In this document: piece after piece, positions 49,147-58,254 of the stretch
Layout: every line of letters starts with the position of its first letter
Numbering within the stretch: position 1 is the stretch's first letter
NCBI RefSeq assembly: GCF_003259195.1
Contig: NZ_QJPK01000006.1
Location: forward strand, 1 to 64,000
DNA: 64,000 nucleotides
Direction of reading: 5' to 3'
Source of the DNA: Paracoccus sediminilitoris
GTDB lineage: Bacteria > Pseudomonadota > Alphaproteobacteria > Rhodobacterales > Rhodobacteraceae
Notes under the pieces: model-generated
What the model was told of the DNA's origin: nothing
Database searches by the model: none
The model's input: the letters and a program-made list of their open reading frames with translations, nothing else
Position numbers and translations under genes: made by a program

Positions 49147-50508
49147 ATGCGCATGTCGCGTTATTTCCTGCCCGTACTGAAGGAAGACCCCAAAGAGGCA
49201 CAGATCGTCAGCCACCGGCTGATGCTGCGCGCGGGCATGATCAAGCAGCAGGCGGCGGGGATCTATTCCTGGCTGCCCCTGGGCTTCAAGGTACTGCGCC
49301 GGATCGAGCAAATCGTCCATGAGGAACAGCAGCGCGCCGGTCACATCCCGATGCTGATGCCGACCCTGCAGCCCGCCGACCTGTGGCGCGAATCCGGTCG
49401 TTACGACGATTACGGCGAGGAAATGCTGCGCATCCGCGACCGGCAGAAGCGCGACCTTCTCTATGGTCCCACGAACGAGGAGATGATCACCGACATCTTC
49501 CGCAGCCACGTCAACAGCTACAAAGAGCTGCCGATGACGCTGTATCACATCCAGTGGAAGTTCCGCGACGAAATGCGCCCCCGCTTCGGCGTGATGCGCG
49601 GTCGCGAATTCCTGATGAAGGACGGCTATACCTTCGATCTGACCAAGGAAGACGCGCTGCACGCCTATAACCGCCATCTGGTGACCTATCTGCGCAGCTA
49701 TGAACGGATGGGCCTGCAGGCCATTCCGATGCGCGCCGATGGCGGGCCGATCGGCGGCGATTACACGCATGAATTCCTGGTGCTGGCGGAAACCGGCGAA
49801 TCCGAGGTGTTCTATGACAGCCAGATCACCGACCTGAAATTCGGAGACCGCCAGATCGATTACGACAGCGTCGAGGAATGCCAGGCCGTGCTGGAGGAAT
49901 TCACCAGCCGCTATGCCCGCACCGACGAAACCCACGACCAGGGTGTCTTCGACCAGGTCCCCGAGGAGCGCCGCCGCACCGCCCGCGGCATCGAGGTCGG
50001 CCAGATCTTCTATTTCGGCACCAAGTATTCTGAACCGATGGGCGCGACGGTCGTCGGCCCCGACGGGGCGCGCGTGCCAGTCCACATGGGCAGCCATGGC
50101 ATCGGCGTCAGCCGTCTGCTGGGCGCGATCATCGAGGCCAACCACGACGACAAGGGCATCATCTGGCCCGAGGGCGTGACCCCCTTCCACGTCGCCATCG
50201 TTAACCTGAAGCAGGGCGACGGTTCGACCGATGGCGCCTGCGAGGCGATCTATGGCGAATTGCAGACGCGCGGTCTGGACCCGCTCTATGACGACCGCAA
50301 CGAACGGGCGGGGGCGAAATTCGCCTCCATGGACCTGATCGGTGTGCCTTGGCGCATCACTGTCGGCCCGCGGGGTCTGGCCAACAACCTGGTGGAACTG
50401 ACCGACCGCCGCAGCGGTGAGAGCACCGAAATGTCGGCCCGCGACGCCATCGCGCGCGTCCAGCAGATCTATCAGCCGATTCTGGGCCTGTCGGTTCAGG
50501 ACAAGTAA
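49147..50508 (+). CDS. proS: Prolyl-tRNA synthetase, short alphaproteobacterial form
   Basis: A 453-residue class II aminoacyl-tRNA synthetase charging tRNA-Pro. Motif 1 region [32 protein letters not shown], motif 2 [29 protein letters not shown], motif 3 [17 protein letters not shown] and a C-terminal anticodon-binding domain. The ~180-residue editing insertion of most bacterial ProS is missing, as is usual in Alphaproteobacteria, where separate YbaK-like factors edit mischarged tRNA. Start at 49147, with 49153 an alternative Met. Confidence 0.95.
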   Translation: MRMSRYFLPVLKEDPKEAQIVSHRLMLRAGMIKQQAAGIYSWLPLGFKVLRRIEQIVHEEQQRAGHIPMLMPTLQPADLWRESGRYDDYGEEMLRIRDRQKRDLLYGPTNEEMITDIFRSHVNSYKELPMTLYHIQWKFRDEMRPRFGVMRGREFLMKDGYTFDLTKEDALHAYNRHLVTYLRSYERMGLQAIPMRADGGPIGGDYTHEFLVLAETGESEVFYDSQITDLKFGDRQIDYDSVEECQAVLEEFTSRYARTDETHDQGVFDQVPEERRRTARGIEVGQIFYFGTKYSEPMGATVVGPDGARVPVHMGSHGIGVSRLLGAIIEANHDDKGIIWPEGVTPFHVAIVNLKQGDGSTDGACEAIYGELQTRGLDPLYDDRNERAGAKFASMDLIGVPWRITVGPRGLANNLVELTDRRSGESTEMSARDAIARVQQIYQPILGLSVQDK

Positions 50509-50686
50509 GGCTTGCCGACCGGCGGCCCTGCGCCGCCGATCGATTCCCGCATGGTGCAGATTGGCGTAACGTCACCTTGTCAATCTGTCGGAAAACCATG
50601 CAAATCGAAGCGACATCGCGCTTTCTTTTTCGCAGATCGGCTTCTAACGTCACCCGCAGGACAACGTTCCAACTGGGAGACGACCA

Positions 50687-51871
50687 ATGAGAAAGCTTCT
50701 TCTTGCGACCGCCGCTGGCGCATTGATGGCCGGTGCCGCTGGCGCTGAAGAAATCAAGCTGGGCGTATCGCTCGGCTTTACTGGACCGCTGGAATCCATG
50801 GCACCGGCCATGCAGCAGGGTGCCGAACTGGCCATGAAGGAAGTCAGCGACAGCGGCCTGCTGCTGGACGGCACGACCGTCGCGTCGGTCACCGGCGACA
50901 GCACCTGCATCGACGCCGCCGCAGCCACCGCCACCGTGGAACGCCTGATCGCCGCAGAAGGCGTCAAGGGCATCATGGGGGGCATGTGCTCGGGCGAGAC
51001 GATCGCCAGCCTTGAAAACGTCGCCAAGGCGAACGGCATGGTGATGATCTCGCCCTCGGCCACCTCGCCCGCGTTGACCACGATCGAGGATGACGGCCTG
51101 TTCTTCCGCACCGCGCCGTCGGACGCCCGCCAGGGCGACGTGATGGCCGACATCGTGCTGGGCCGCGACATCAAGACCGTCGCCGTCACCTATACCAACA
51201 ACGATTACGGCAAGGGCCTGGCCGACAGCTTTGCCAAGGCGTTCGAGGAAAAGGGCGGCACCGTCACGGTCAACAGCGCCCATGACGACGGCAAGGCCGA
51301 CTATTCGGCCGAGGTCGCCGCACTGGCCGCCGCCGGTGGCGACGCGCTGGTGGTCGTGGGCTATGTCGACCAGGGTGGTTCGGGCGTGGTTCGCGCCGCG
51401 CTGGACACCGGCGCATTTGATACCTTCGTCTTCCCAGACGGCATGGTCGGTGCCGCGCTGGAAACCAACTTCGGATCGGAAATCGACGGCAGCTTCGGCC
51501 AAAACCCCGCCGCCGACGGTCCGGGTCGCGATACCTTCCTGAAGATGGCCGAAGAAGCGGGCTTCGACGGATCGGGCGCATTCTCGGGCGAGGCTTACGA
51601 TGCCGCCGCCCTGATGCTGCTGGCGATGGCCAAGTCGGGCTCGACCGATCCCGCGACCTACAAGGGCAGCGTCATGGATGTCGCCAACGCCCCTGGCGAG
51701 GAGATCCTGCCCGGCGAGCTGGCAAAGGCGCTGGAGATCATCAACGGCGGCGGCGATGTCGACTATGTCGGTGCCACCGCGGTCGAATTGATCGAGCCGG
51801 GTGAATCCTCGGGCACCTTCCGCGAGGTCGAGTTCAAGGATGGCAAGATGGAAGTCGTCGGCTATCGTTGA
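50687..51871 (+). CDS. ABC transporter substrate-binding protein, branched-chain amino acid type
   Basis: A 394-residue periplasmic binding protein with a signal peptide (MRKLLLATAAGALMAGAAGAE) and a type I Leu/Ile/Val-binding fold: IKLGVSLGFTGPLESM, ATVERLIAAEGVKGIMGGMCSGET, YTNNDYGKGLADSF and FSGEAYDAAALMLLAM. The ligand is not evident. It heads the five-gene transporter, with a strong terminator between it and the ATPase genes, which should give more binding protein than membrane components. The 178-bp leader region from proS holds no other gene. Confidence 0.92.
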   Translation: MRKLLLATAAGALMAGAAGAEEIKLGVSLGFTGPLESMAPAMQQGAELAMKEVSDSGLLLDGTTVASVTGDSTCIDAAAATATVERLIAAEGVKGIMGGMCSGETIASLENVAKANGMVMISPSATSPALTTIEDDGLFFRTAPSDARQGDVMADIVLGRDIKTVAVTYTNNDYGKGLADSFAKAFEEKGGTVTVNSAHDDGKADYSAEVAALAAAGGDALVVVGYVDQGGSGVVRAALDTGAFDTFVFPDGMVGAALETNFGSEIDGSFGQNPAADGPGRDTFLKMAEEAGFDGSGAFSGEAYDAAALMLLAMAKSGSTDPATYKGSVMDVANAPGEEILPGELAKALEIINGGGDVDYVGATAVELIEPGESSGTFREVEFKDGKMEVVGYR

Positions 51872-51888
51872 TGCCGACTGACTCACCG

Positions 51889-51920
51889 AAAGCCCGGCAT
51901 CGTCAAGATGCCGGGCTTTT
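51889..51920 (+). terminator. Intrinsic terminator inside the transporter cluster
   Basis: A perfect 13-bp stem (AAAGCCCGGCATC at 51889-51901 with GATGCCGGGCTTT at 51907-51919), GTCAA loop, ending in four T. Probably partial read-through feeds livG and the rest. Confidence 0.9.
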
Positions 51921-51986
51921 CGCAATGATAACAGGCTTTTGCAGCCGGATCTTCGCCAAAGACGTGAAGACAGGGAAGTAGATGAC

Positions 51987-52769
51987 ATGATCAGGGTCGA
52001 AGACCTTCATAGACATTTCGGCGGCTTTCACGCCGTCGATGGCGCAAGCCTGACGATCGAGACCGGGTCTATCACCGGGCTGATCGGCCCGAACGGCGCG
52101 GGCAAATCGACGCTGTTCAACGTCATTGCGGGCGTGCTGCCCCCTACCTCGGGGCGGGTCTTCATGGACGGCGAGGATATCACCGGCCTGCCGCCCCACG
52201 CGCTGTTCCACAAGGGCCTGCTGCGGACCTTCCAGATGGCCCATGAATTCGCCAGCATGACCGTGCGCGAAAACCTTATGATGGTCCCGGGCATGCAATC
52301 GGGCGAAACCATCTGGAAGACCTGGTTCCAGCGCGGCCGCATTGCCCGCGAGGAAGCCGAACTGCGCAAGAAGGCCGACGAGGTCTTGGATTTCCTGACC
52401 ATCCGGCATCTGGCCAACGAACATGCGGGCAACCTGTCGGGCGGTCAGAAGAAGCTGCTGGAACTGGGCCGCACGATGATGGTCGACGCCAAGATCGTCT
52501 TTCTGGACGAGGTCGGCGCGGGTGTGAACCGCACCCTGCTGATGACCATCGCCGACGCGATCATCCGGTTGAACAAGGAACGCGGCTATACCTTCTGCGT
52601 CATCGAGCATGACATGGATTTCATCGGCAAGCTCTGCGACCCGGTCATCGTCATGGCCGAGGGCAAGGTCCTGGCCCAGGGCAGCGCATCCGACATCATG
52701 CGGAACGAACAGGTGATCGAGGCCTATCTGGGCACCGGTCTGAAGAACAAGGACATGGTGGGCGCATGA
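51987..52769 (+). CDS. livG: Branched-chain amino acid-type ABC ATPase, LivG-like
   Basis: A 260-residue ATPase. Walker [10 protein letters not shown], the LivG-type [25 protein letters not shown] region, signature [13 protein letters not shown] and Walker [13 protein letters not shown], where the usual P after DE is V. The start at 51987 follows a short spacer after the terminator; upstream codons in the same frame are not used. Its stop overlaps the livF start by 4 bp (ATGA). Transported substrate unknown. Confidence 0.92.
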   Translation: MIRVEDLHRHFGGFHAVDGASLTIETGSITGLIGPNGAGKSTLFNVIAGVLPPTSGRVFMDGEDITGLPPHALFHKGLLRTFQMAHEFASMTVRENLMMVPGMQSGETIWKTWFQRGRIAREEAELRKKADEVLDFLTIRHLANEHAGNLSGGQKKLLELGRTMMVDAKIVFLDEVGAGVNRTLLMTIADAIIRLNKERGYTFCVIEHDMDFIGKLCDPVIVMAEGKVLAQGSASDIMRNEQVIEAYLGTGLKNKDMVGA

Positions 52770-53599
52770 GCGACAGCAATTCCAGCTTTGGCAATCGCGG
52801 CAATCGCGACGCCTCGGTCGTCAACATGAAGGGCATGGGCACCATCGACGGCACCCGCAGGTCCGGCCCGGTCGGCGCCGGGCGCGCTGGCGACCCCTTC
52901 TTGATCGGCGAAGGCATGACGGGCGGATACGGCAAGGGTGCCGACATCCTGCACGACTGCACCATCGCCGTCGAAAAGGGTCAGATCGCGGTGATCGTCG
53001 GCCCGAACGGCGCGGGCAAATCCACCGCGATGAAGGCGATCTTCGGCATGCTGAACCTGCGCCAGGGCAGCGTGCGCCTGAACGGTCAGGACATCACAGC
53101 GCTGAACCCGCAGGACCGCGTCAAGGCGGGCATGGGCTTTGTGCCGCAGGTGAACAACATCTTCCCGTCCATGACGGTCGAGGAAAACCTGGAGATGGGG
53201 GCCTTCATCCGGAACGACGACATCCGCCAGACGATGCAGCAGGTCTATGAGCTGTTCCCCGCCGTAGCCGAAAAGCGCCGTCAGGCGGCAGGCGAGCTGT
53301 CGGGCGGCCAGCGCCAGCAGGTCGCCGTGGGCCGCGCGCTGATGACCCAGCCTTCGGTCCTGATGCTGGACGAACCCACCGCGGGCGTCAGCCCCATCGT
53401 CATGGATGAACTGTTCGACCGCATCATCGCGATCGCCCGCGGCGGGCTGCCGGTGCTGATGGTGGAACAGAATGCGCAGCAGGCGATGAACATCGCCGAC
53501 AAGGCCTATGTGCTGGTGCAGGGCGCGAATGCCCATACCGGCACCGGCGCCGAACTGATGGCCAATGACGAGGTGCGCCGCACCTTCCTGGGGGGCTGA
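52766..53599 (+). CDS. livF: Branched-chain amino acid-type ABC ATPase, LivF-like with N-terminal extension
   Basis: A 277-residue ATPase. The first ~50 residues ([20 protein letters not shown]...) come before the usual LivF fold and look unstructured. The fold begins near LIGEGMTGGYGKGADILHDCTIAVEKGQ, with Walker [10 protein letters not shown], signature LSGGQRQQVAVGRAL and Walker B LMLDEPTAGVSP. An internal ATG at 52829 or 52919 could be an alternative start, but the ATGA coupling with livG supports 52766. Confidence 0.9.
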   Translation: MSDSNSSFGNRGNRDASVVNMKGMGTIDGTRRSGPVGAGRAGDPFLIGEGMTGGYGKGADILHDCTIAVEKGQIAVIVGPNGAGKSTAMKAIFGMLNLRQGSVRLNGQDITALNPQDRVKAGMGFVPQVNNIFPSMTVEENLEMGAFIRNDDIRQTMQQVYELFPAVAEKRRQAAGELSGGQRQQVAVGRALMTQPSVLMLDEPTAGVSPIVMDELFDRIIAIARGGLPVLMVEQNAQQAMNIADKAYVLVQGANAHTGTGAELMANDEVRRTFLGG

Positions 53600-53602
53600 G
53601 CC

Positions 53603-54610
53603 ATGGATATCCTGAATGCCCTCGTGGTCTTTCTGAACTTCGTCTTCATTCCCGCCGCCGCCTATGGTGCGCAGCTGGCACTGGGTGCACTTGGCGTCAC
53701 GCTGATCTATGGCATCCTGCGCTTTTCGAACTTTGCCCATGGCGACACCATGGCCTTCGGCACCGCCGTGGTGATCCTGGTGACATGGGGCCTGCAATCG
53801 CTTGGCATCACGCTTGGGCCGCTGCCGACCGCGCTGCTGGCCCTGCCCTTCGGGATCGCGGCGACGGCGGTGCTGGTGCTGGCCACCGACCGCGCGGTCT
53901 ACCGCTTCTATCGCGTCAAGAAGGCCGCGCCGATCATTCTGGTCATGGCTTCGGTCGGGGTGATGTTCGTGATGAACGGCCTGACGCGCCTGCTGATCGG
54001 CGTCAGCGAATACCGCTTTGACGATGGCGCGCGCTTCATCATCAACGTCCGCGACTTCCGCGACTGGACCGGCCTTCCCGAAGGCCTGGCGCTGCGCAGC
54101 ACGCAGGCGCTGACGCTGGTCGTGGCCGTCATCGTGGTGGCCGCGCTGTTCTGGTTCCTGAACCGCACCAAGTCGGGCAAGGCCATGCGCGCCTATTCCG
54201 ACAACGAGGATCTGGCCCTGCTGTCGGGCATCGACCCCGAACGCGTTGTGCGCCTGACCTGGATCATCGCCGCCAGCCTTGCGACCATCGCCGGCACGCT
54301 TTACGGCTTGGACAAGTCCTTCAAGGCTTTCAACTATTTCCAGATCCTGCTGCCGATCTTTGCCGCCGCCATCGTGGGGGGCCTGGGCAGTCCGCTTGGC
54401 GCCATCGCAGGCGGTTTCCTGGTCGCCTTTTCCGAGGTCGCGGTCACCTATCCCTGGGTCAAGGTCGTGGGCTACATCGCACCCGGCTATGAACCGGGGG
54501 GGCTGATGCAGCTGCTGGGGACGGAATACAAATTCGCCGTCAGCTTCGTCATTCTGATCGTGGTCCTGCTGTTCCGCCCCACCGGGCTGTTCCGCGGCAA
54601 GTCGGTGTAA
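53603..54610 (+). CDS. livH: Branched-chain amino acid-type ABC permease, LivH-like
   Basis: A 335-residue integral membrane protein with about eight helices. LivH-family features: GALGVTLIYGILRFSNFAHGDTMAFG near the N-terminus, KSGKAMRAYSDNEDLALLSGIDPERVVRLTW (coupling loop for the ATPases) and LPIFAAAIVGGLGSPLGAIAGGFLVAFSE. Starts 3 nt after livF and ends 13 nt before livM. Confidence 0.93.
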   Translation: MDILNALVVFLNFVFIPAAAYGAQLALGALGVTLIYGILRFSNFAHGDTMAFGTAVVILVTWGLQSLGITLGPLPTALLALPFGIAATAVLVLATDRAVYRFYRVKKAAPIILVMASVGVMFVMNGLTRLLIGVSEYRFDDGARFIINVRDFRDWTGLPEGLALRSTQALTLVVAVIVVAALFWFLNRTKSGKAMRAYSDNEDLALLSGIDPERVVRLTWIIAASLATIAGTLYGLDKSFKAFNYFQILLPIFAAAIVGGLGSPLGAIAGGFLVAFSEVAVTYPWVKVVGYIAPGYEPGGLMQLLGTEYKFAVSFVILIVVLLFRPTGLFRGKSV

Positions 54611-54623
54611 GGGGGGAACGGAT

Positions 54624-55955
54624 ATGTCCAACACTCGTCAATCCGCGGGCTACAGCGCCTGGCGTGCGCCCGTCCTTTTCGCCATCCTTGCGATCCTTTT
54701 CGTGCTGGAGGGCACCGTCCGCAACAGCATGTTCTCGGGCAGCTGGAACACCTCGCTGGCCATCCTGAACATGGGACTCTTGTCGGCCATCACGGCCTTG
54801 GGCGTGAACATGCAATGGGGCTATGCAGGCCTTTTCAACGTGGGCGTCGTCGGCTTTCTGGCGCTTGGGGGGCTTGCACCGGTGCTGGTGTCCCTGCCGC
54901 CCGTCGAAGGCGCATGGCAGGCCGGCGGCAGCCGCTTGCTGGCGGCATTGGCCGTCGGCGTGGGCGTCCTTGCCATCGCGAAGATGGTCTGGACACGGAC
55001 CCGCAGCGGGCTTGCCATCACGGCGATCCTGATCGCGGGCTTTGTCGCCTATCGCTATCTGTTCGACCCCGCCGTCATCGCGATCGAGGCGAACAACCCG
55101 TCACGTCACGGCAATATCGGCGGGCTGGGCCTGCCTGTGCTGCTTTCTTGGCTGGTGGGCGGGCTTTTTGCGGCGGTGGCGGCCTGGGCCATCGGCAAAG
55201 TGGCCCTTGGCCTGCGCTCGGACTATCTGGCCATCGCCACCCTTGGCATCGGCGAGATCATCGTCGCCGTCATGAAGAACGAGGACTGGCTGGCGCGCGG
55301 CGTCAAGAACATCACCTCGATCCCGCGCCCCGTCGCCTATGAGGTCGATCTGCAGAACAACTCCGATTTCATCGGTTTCGCGCAAAGCTGGGGTTTTCAG
55401 GCCGCCGAGGCGTCGGGGATCTGGGTCAAGCTGTCCTATATGACGCTGTTTCTGGTCCTGCTGCTGGTGCTGATCCTGCTGGCAGAGCTGGCGTTGAAAT
55501 CGCCTTGGGGCCGCATGATGCGCGCCATCCGCGACAATGAAACCGCAGCCGAGGCAATGGGCAAGGACGTCACCCGCCGTCACCTGCAGGTCTTCATCCT
55601 GGGTTCTGCGGTCATCGGTATCGCCGGCGCGATGATGGTGACGCTGGACGGGCTGCTGACGCCCACCAGCTATAACCCGCTGCGCTATACCTTCCTGATC
55701 TGGGTCATGGTGATCGTGGGCGGGTCTGGCAACAATTGGGGCGCGGTGCTGGGCGCGGTGACTATCTGGTTCCTGTGGATCAAGGTCGAGGTCTGGGGCC
55801 CCGCCCTGATCGGCCTGCTGACTGCAGCCATGCCCGACGGCCCGATGAAGCTGCACCTGTTGGACAGCGCGCCGCATATGCGCTTCATCGCGATGGGGCT
55901 GGTTCTGCTGTTGGTGCTGAGATTTGCACCAAGGGGCCTGCTGCCCGAGAAATGA
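54624..55955 (+). CDS. livM: Branched-chain amino acid-type ABC permease, LivM-like
   Basis: A 443-residue integral membrane protein with about ten helices. LivM signatures are ALGVNMQWGYAGLFNVGVVGFLALGG in the first third, ALGLRSDYLAIATLGIGEII in the middle and the coupling loop LKSPWGRMMRAIRDNETAAEAMGKDVTRRHL. A GGGGGG-rich Shine-Dalgarno-like stretch precedes the ATG. It completes a full five-component transporter and ends in a terminator. Confidence 0.93.
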   Translation: MSNTRQSAGYSAWRAPVLFAILAILFVLEGTVRNSMFSGSWNTSLAILNMGLLSAITALGVNMQWGYAGLFNVGVVGFLALGGLAPVLVSLPPVEGAWQAGGSRLLAALAVGVGVLAIAKMVWTRTRSGLAITAILIAGFVAYRYLFDPAVIAIEANNPSRHGNIGGLGLPVLLSWLVGGLFAAVAAWAIGKVALGLRSDYLAIATLGIGEIIVAVMKNEDWLARGVKNITSIPRPVAYEVDLQNNSDFIGFAQSWGFQAAEASGIWVKLSYMTLFLVLLLVLILLAELALKSPWGRMMRAIRDNETAAEAMGKDVTRRHLQVFILGSAVIGIAGAMMVTLDGLLTPTSYNPLRYTFLIWVMVIVGGSGNNWGAVLGAVTIWFLWIKVEVWGPALIGLLTAAMPDGPMKLHLLDSAPHMRFIAMGLVLLLVLRFAPRGLLPEK

Positions 55956-55957
55956 AG

Positions 55958-55983
55958 AACGGGGCGCCATCGGCGCCCCGTTT
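55958..55983. terminator. Terminator between livM and the CAP lipoprotein gene
   Basis: A 12-bp stem (AACGGGGCGCC at 55958-55968 with GGCGCCCCGTT at 55972-55982), loop ATC, followed by TTC. It lies between convergent genes and can serve both directions. Confidence 0.8.
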
Positions 55984-55987
55984 CATG

Positions 55988-56500
55988 TCAGCAATCGTTC
56001 CCCAGGACCGCGCTGTGCCACATGCGCCCGTCGACACTTCTCGCAGATCCGGTCCCGATCTCATAGCTCAGCTGCCCCAGCACCTGTTCGCGGTTCGGGC
56101 CGGGCACCATCCATCCCGCCACGGTCGCAGGCGCGCTGCTGCCCGAGCCGACAAGCTGCACGACGCCGCAGGTGGGATAGCCGACCGCCCTCGCCCGGTC
56201 GACCACGTTAGAGCCGTTGGACCCCGCCACATCGGCACGCCCCATCCGGGCCATGTCGCAAGCGTGGGAAGCGGCGATGCGGTTCAGCAGTTCGCTCTCG
56301 GTCAGGGCGGTCTTCCCCTCGGTGGCGCGGGCGGCGGCGATGCCTTCACGCAACTGCTGGGCCGCCAAGGCGTCGCCTGAACATTGCAGGGCCAGCGCCT
56401 CCTCGGCGGGGGGCTGGGGCTGGCTCACGGCCGGAAACCCCGATTGGCACCCGGCCAAGGCCACGACGGCAGATGCTGCAATTAGGGAAACCTTGAACAT
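55988..56500 (-). CDS. CAP/SCP-domain lipoprotein, divergent
   Basis: A 170-residue lipoprotein: lipobox ALAGC (Cys18) followed by a Gln/Pro-rich linker and a short CAP (SCP/PR1) domain: LTESELLNRIAASHACDMARMG, then VDRARAVGYPTCGVVQLVGSG and a terminal SVDGRMWHSAVLGNDC. The first CAP signature is weak, and I do not see the full set of tetrad residues, so catalytic capacity is doubtful. Cys residues could form disulfides. Function unknown. Divergent from guaA across 122 bp. Confidence 0.68.
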   Translation of the reverse strand: MFKVSLIAASAVVALAGCQSGFPAVSQPQPPAEEALALQCSGDALAAQQLREGIAAARATEGKTALTESELLNRIAASHACDMARMGRADVAGSNGSNVVDRARAVGYPTCGVVQLVGSGSSAPATVAGWMVPGPNREQVLGQLSYEIGTGSARSVDGRMWHSAVLGNDC

Positions 56501-56622
56501 GACAAAACCTCGGCTGCTGACTGGATACATTTCGGCCCAACGCCAAGGGGTTGCAGCGGTTCCGCGCGACCACGTGGCGCGAAGGTCTTGCAAGGGCGCA
56601 AAAGCCCGCTTAAAGCGCAGTC

Positions 56623-58182
56623 ATGACCCAGCACCAGCGCCTCTTGATCATCGACTTCGGCAGCCAGGTGACGCAGCTGATCGCGCGTCGCCTTCGCGAA
56701 CTGAACGTCTATTGCGAAATCCACCCCTTCAATTCGGTGACCGACGCGTCGCTGCGCGAGATGGCCCCGCAGGCGGTCATCCTGTCCGGCGGCCCGGCCA
56801 GCGTGACGCAGGAAGACAGCCCCCGCGCGCCCAAGGCGGTGTTCGAGATGGGCGTGCCCGTCTTCGGCATCTGCTATGGCCAGCAGGTCATGATGGAACA
56901 GCTGGGCGGCCAAGTCGAAGCGGGCCATCACGCCGAATACGGCCGCGCCTTCATCGCCCCCGCCCCAGGCCACAAGCAGGATGGTATCTTTGCCGGTCTG
57001 TTCGGAACCGGCCGCGAGGAAGTCTGGATGAGCCATGGTGACCGCGTCACCAGCCTGGCACCCGGCTTCGAGGTGATCGGTACCTCGCCCAATGCGCCCA
57101 TGGCGATGATCGCGGATGAAACCCGCCATTTCTATGCCGTCCAGTTCCACCCCGAGGTGCATCACACCCCGAACGGGCGGACCATGCTGGAAAACTTCAT
57201 CCGGTTGGCGGGGTTCACCGGCGACTGGACGATGGCATCCTACAAGGATGAGGCGATCCGCAAGATCCGCGAACAGGTGGGCGACCGAAAGGTCATCTGC
57301 GGGTTGTCGGGCGGCGTCGATTCGTCGGTGGCGGCGGTCCTGATCCACGAGGCGATCGGCGACCAGCTGACCTGCGTCTTCGTCGATCACGGGTTGCTGC
57401 GGCTGAACGAGGGCGACGAAGTCGTCAAGATGTTCCGCGACAATTACAACATCCCGCTGATCGCCGCCGATGAGGCCGACCTGTTTTTGGGCAAGCTGGA
57501 GGGGGTTTCCGACCCCGAAACCAAGCGCAAGATCATCGGTGGGTTGTTCATCGACGTCTTCCAGAAATACGCCACCCAGATCGAGGGCGCGGATTTCCTG
57601 GCCCAAGGCACGCTCTATCCCGACGTCATCGAAAGCGTCAGCTTCAGCGGCGGCCCCTCGGTCACGATCAAGTCGCACCACAACGTCGGCGGTCTGCCCG
57701 AAAAGATGGGCCTGAAGCTGGTCGAACCCCTACGCGAGCTGTTCAAGGACGAAGTCCGCGAACTGGGCCGCGAACTGGGCCTGCCCGAAAGCTTCATCGG
57801 TCGCCACCCCTTCCCCGGCCCGGGTCTTGCCATCCGCTGCCCCGGAGAGATCACCCGCGAAAAGCTGGAGATCCTGCGCAAGGCGGACGCGGTCTTTATC
57901 GACCAGATCCGCAAGCACGGTCTTTATGACGACATCTGGCAGGCCTTCGTGGCGATCCTGCCGGTGCGTACCGTGGGCGTGATGGGCGACGGGCGGACCT
58001 ATGATTTCGCCTGTGCGCTGCGCGCCGTGACATCGGTCGACGGCATGACGGCGGATTACTATCCCTTCACCCACGATTTCCTGGGCGAAACGGCGACCCG
58101 CATCATCAACGAGGTCAAGGGCATCAACCGCTGCACCTATGACATCACCTCGAAGCCCCCGGGCACGATCGAGTGGGAATGA
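56623..58182 (+). CDS. guaA: GMP synthase (glutamine-hydrolysing)
   Basis: A 519-residue amidotransferase that converts XMP to GMP. The N-terminal class I glutaminase has the nucleophile Cys84 in GICYGQQ and the His-Glu pair in QFHPEVHHT. The ATP pyrophosphatase domain has the P-loop [10 protein letters not shown], and the C-terminal dimerisation domain ends in the canonical [16 protein letters not shown]. Length is standard. A strong hairpin with T-tract follows the stop. Confidence 0.97.
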   Translation: MTQHQRLLIIDFGSQVTQLIARRLRELNVYCEIHPFNSVTDASLREMAPQAVILSGGPASVTQEDSPRAPKAVFEMGVPVFGICYGQQVMMEQLGGQVEAGHHAEYGRAFIAPAPGHKQDGIFAGLFGTGREEVWMSHGDRVTSLAPGFEVIGTSPNAPMAMIADETRHFYAVQFHPEVHHTPNGRTMLENFIRLAGFTGDWTMASYKDEAIRKIREQVGDRKVICGLSGGVDSSVAAVLIHEAIGDQLTCVFVDHGLLRLNEGDEVVKMFRDNYNIPLIAADEADLFLGKLEGVSDPETKRKIIGGLFIDVFQKYATQIEGADFLAQGTLYPDVIESVSFSGGPSVTIKSHHNVGGLPEKMGLKLVEPLRELFKDEVRELGRELGLPESFIGRHPFPGPGLAIRCPGEITREKLEILRKADAVFIDQIRKHGLYDDIWQAFVAILPVRTVGVMGDGRTYDFACALRAVTSVDGMTADYYPFTHDFLGETATRIINEVKGINRCTYDITSKPPGTIEWE

Positions 58183-58211
58183 CGCGGCACCGGGTCGCAT
58201 GATCATCAGGG

Positions 58212-58237
58212 AACGCGCAGGAAAACCTGCGCGTTTT
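58212..58237 (+). terminator. Rho-independent terminator after guaA
   Basis: A perfect 10-bp stem (AACGCGCAGG at 58212-58221 with CCTGCGCGTT at 58226-58235) with an AAAA loop and TTTT at the end of the stem (58234-58237). Only 17 nt before the photolyase start. Confidence 0.85.
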
Positions 58238-58254
58238 CGCGTTTTGGGGGCCCG

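Noticed and set aside
52724..54634. A 636-codon minus-strand frame across livF-livH
   Set aside because: Antisense to two ABC transporter genes with clear signatures; no domain in the translation.
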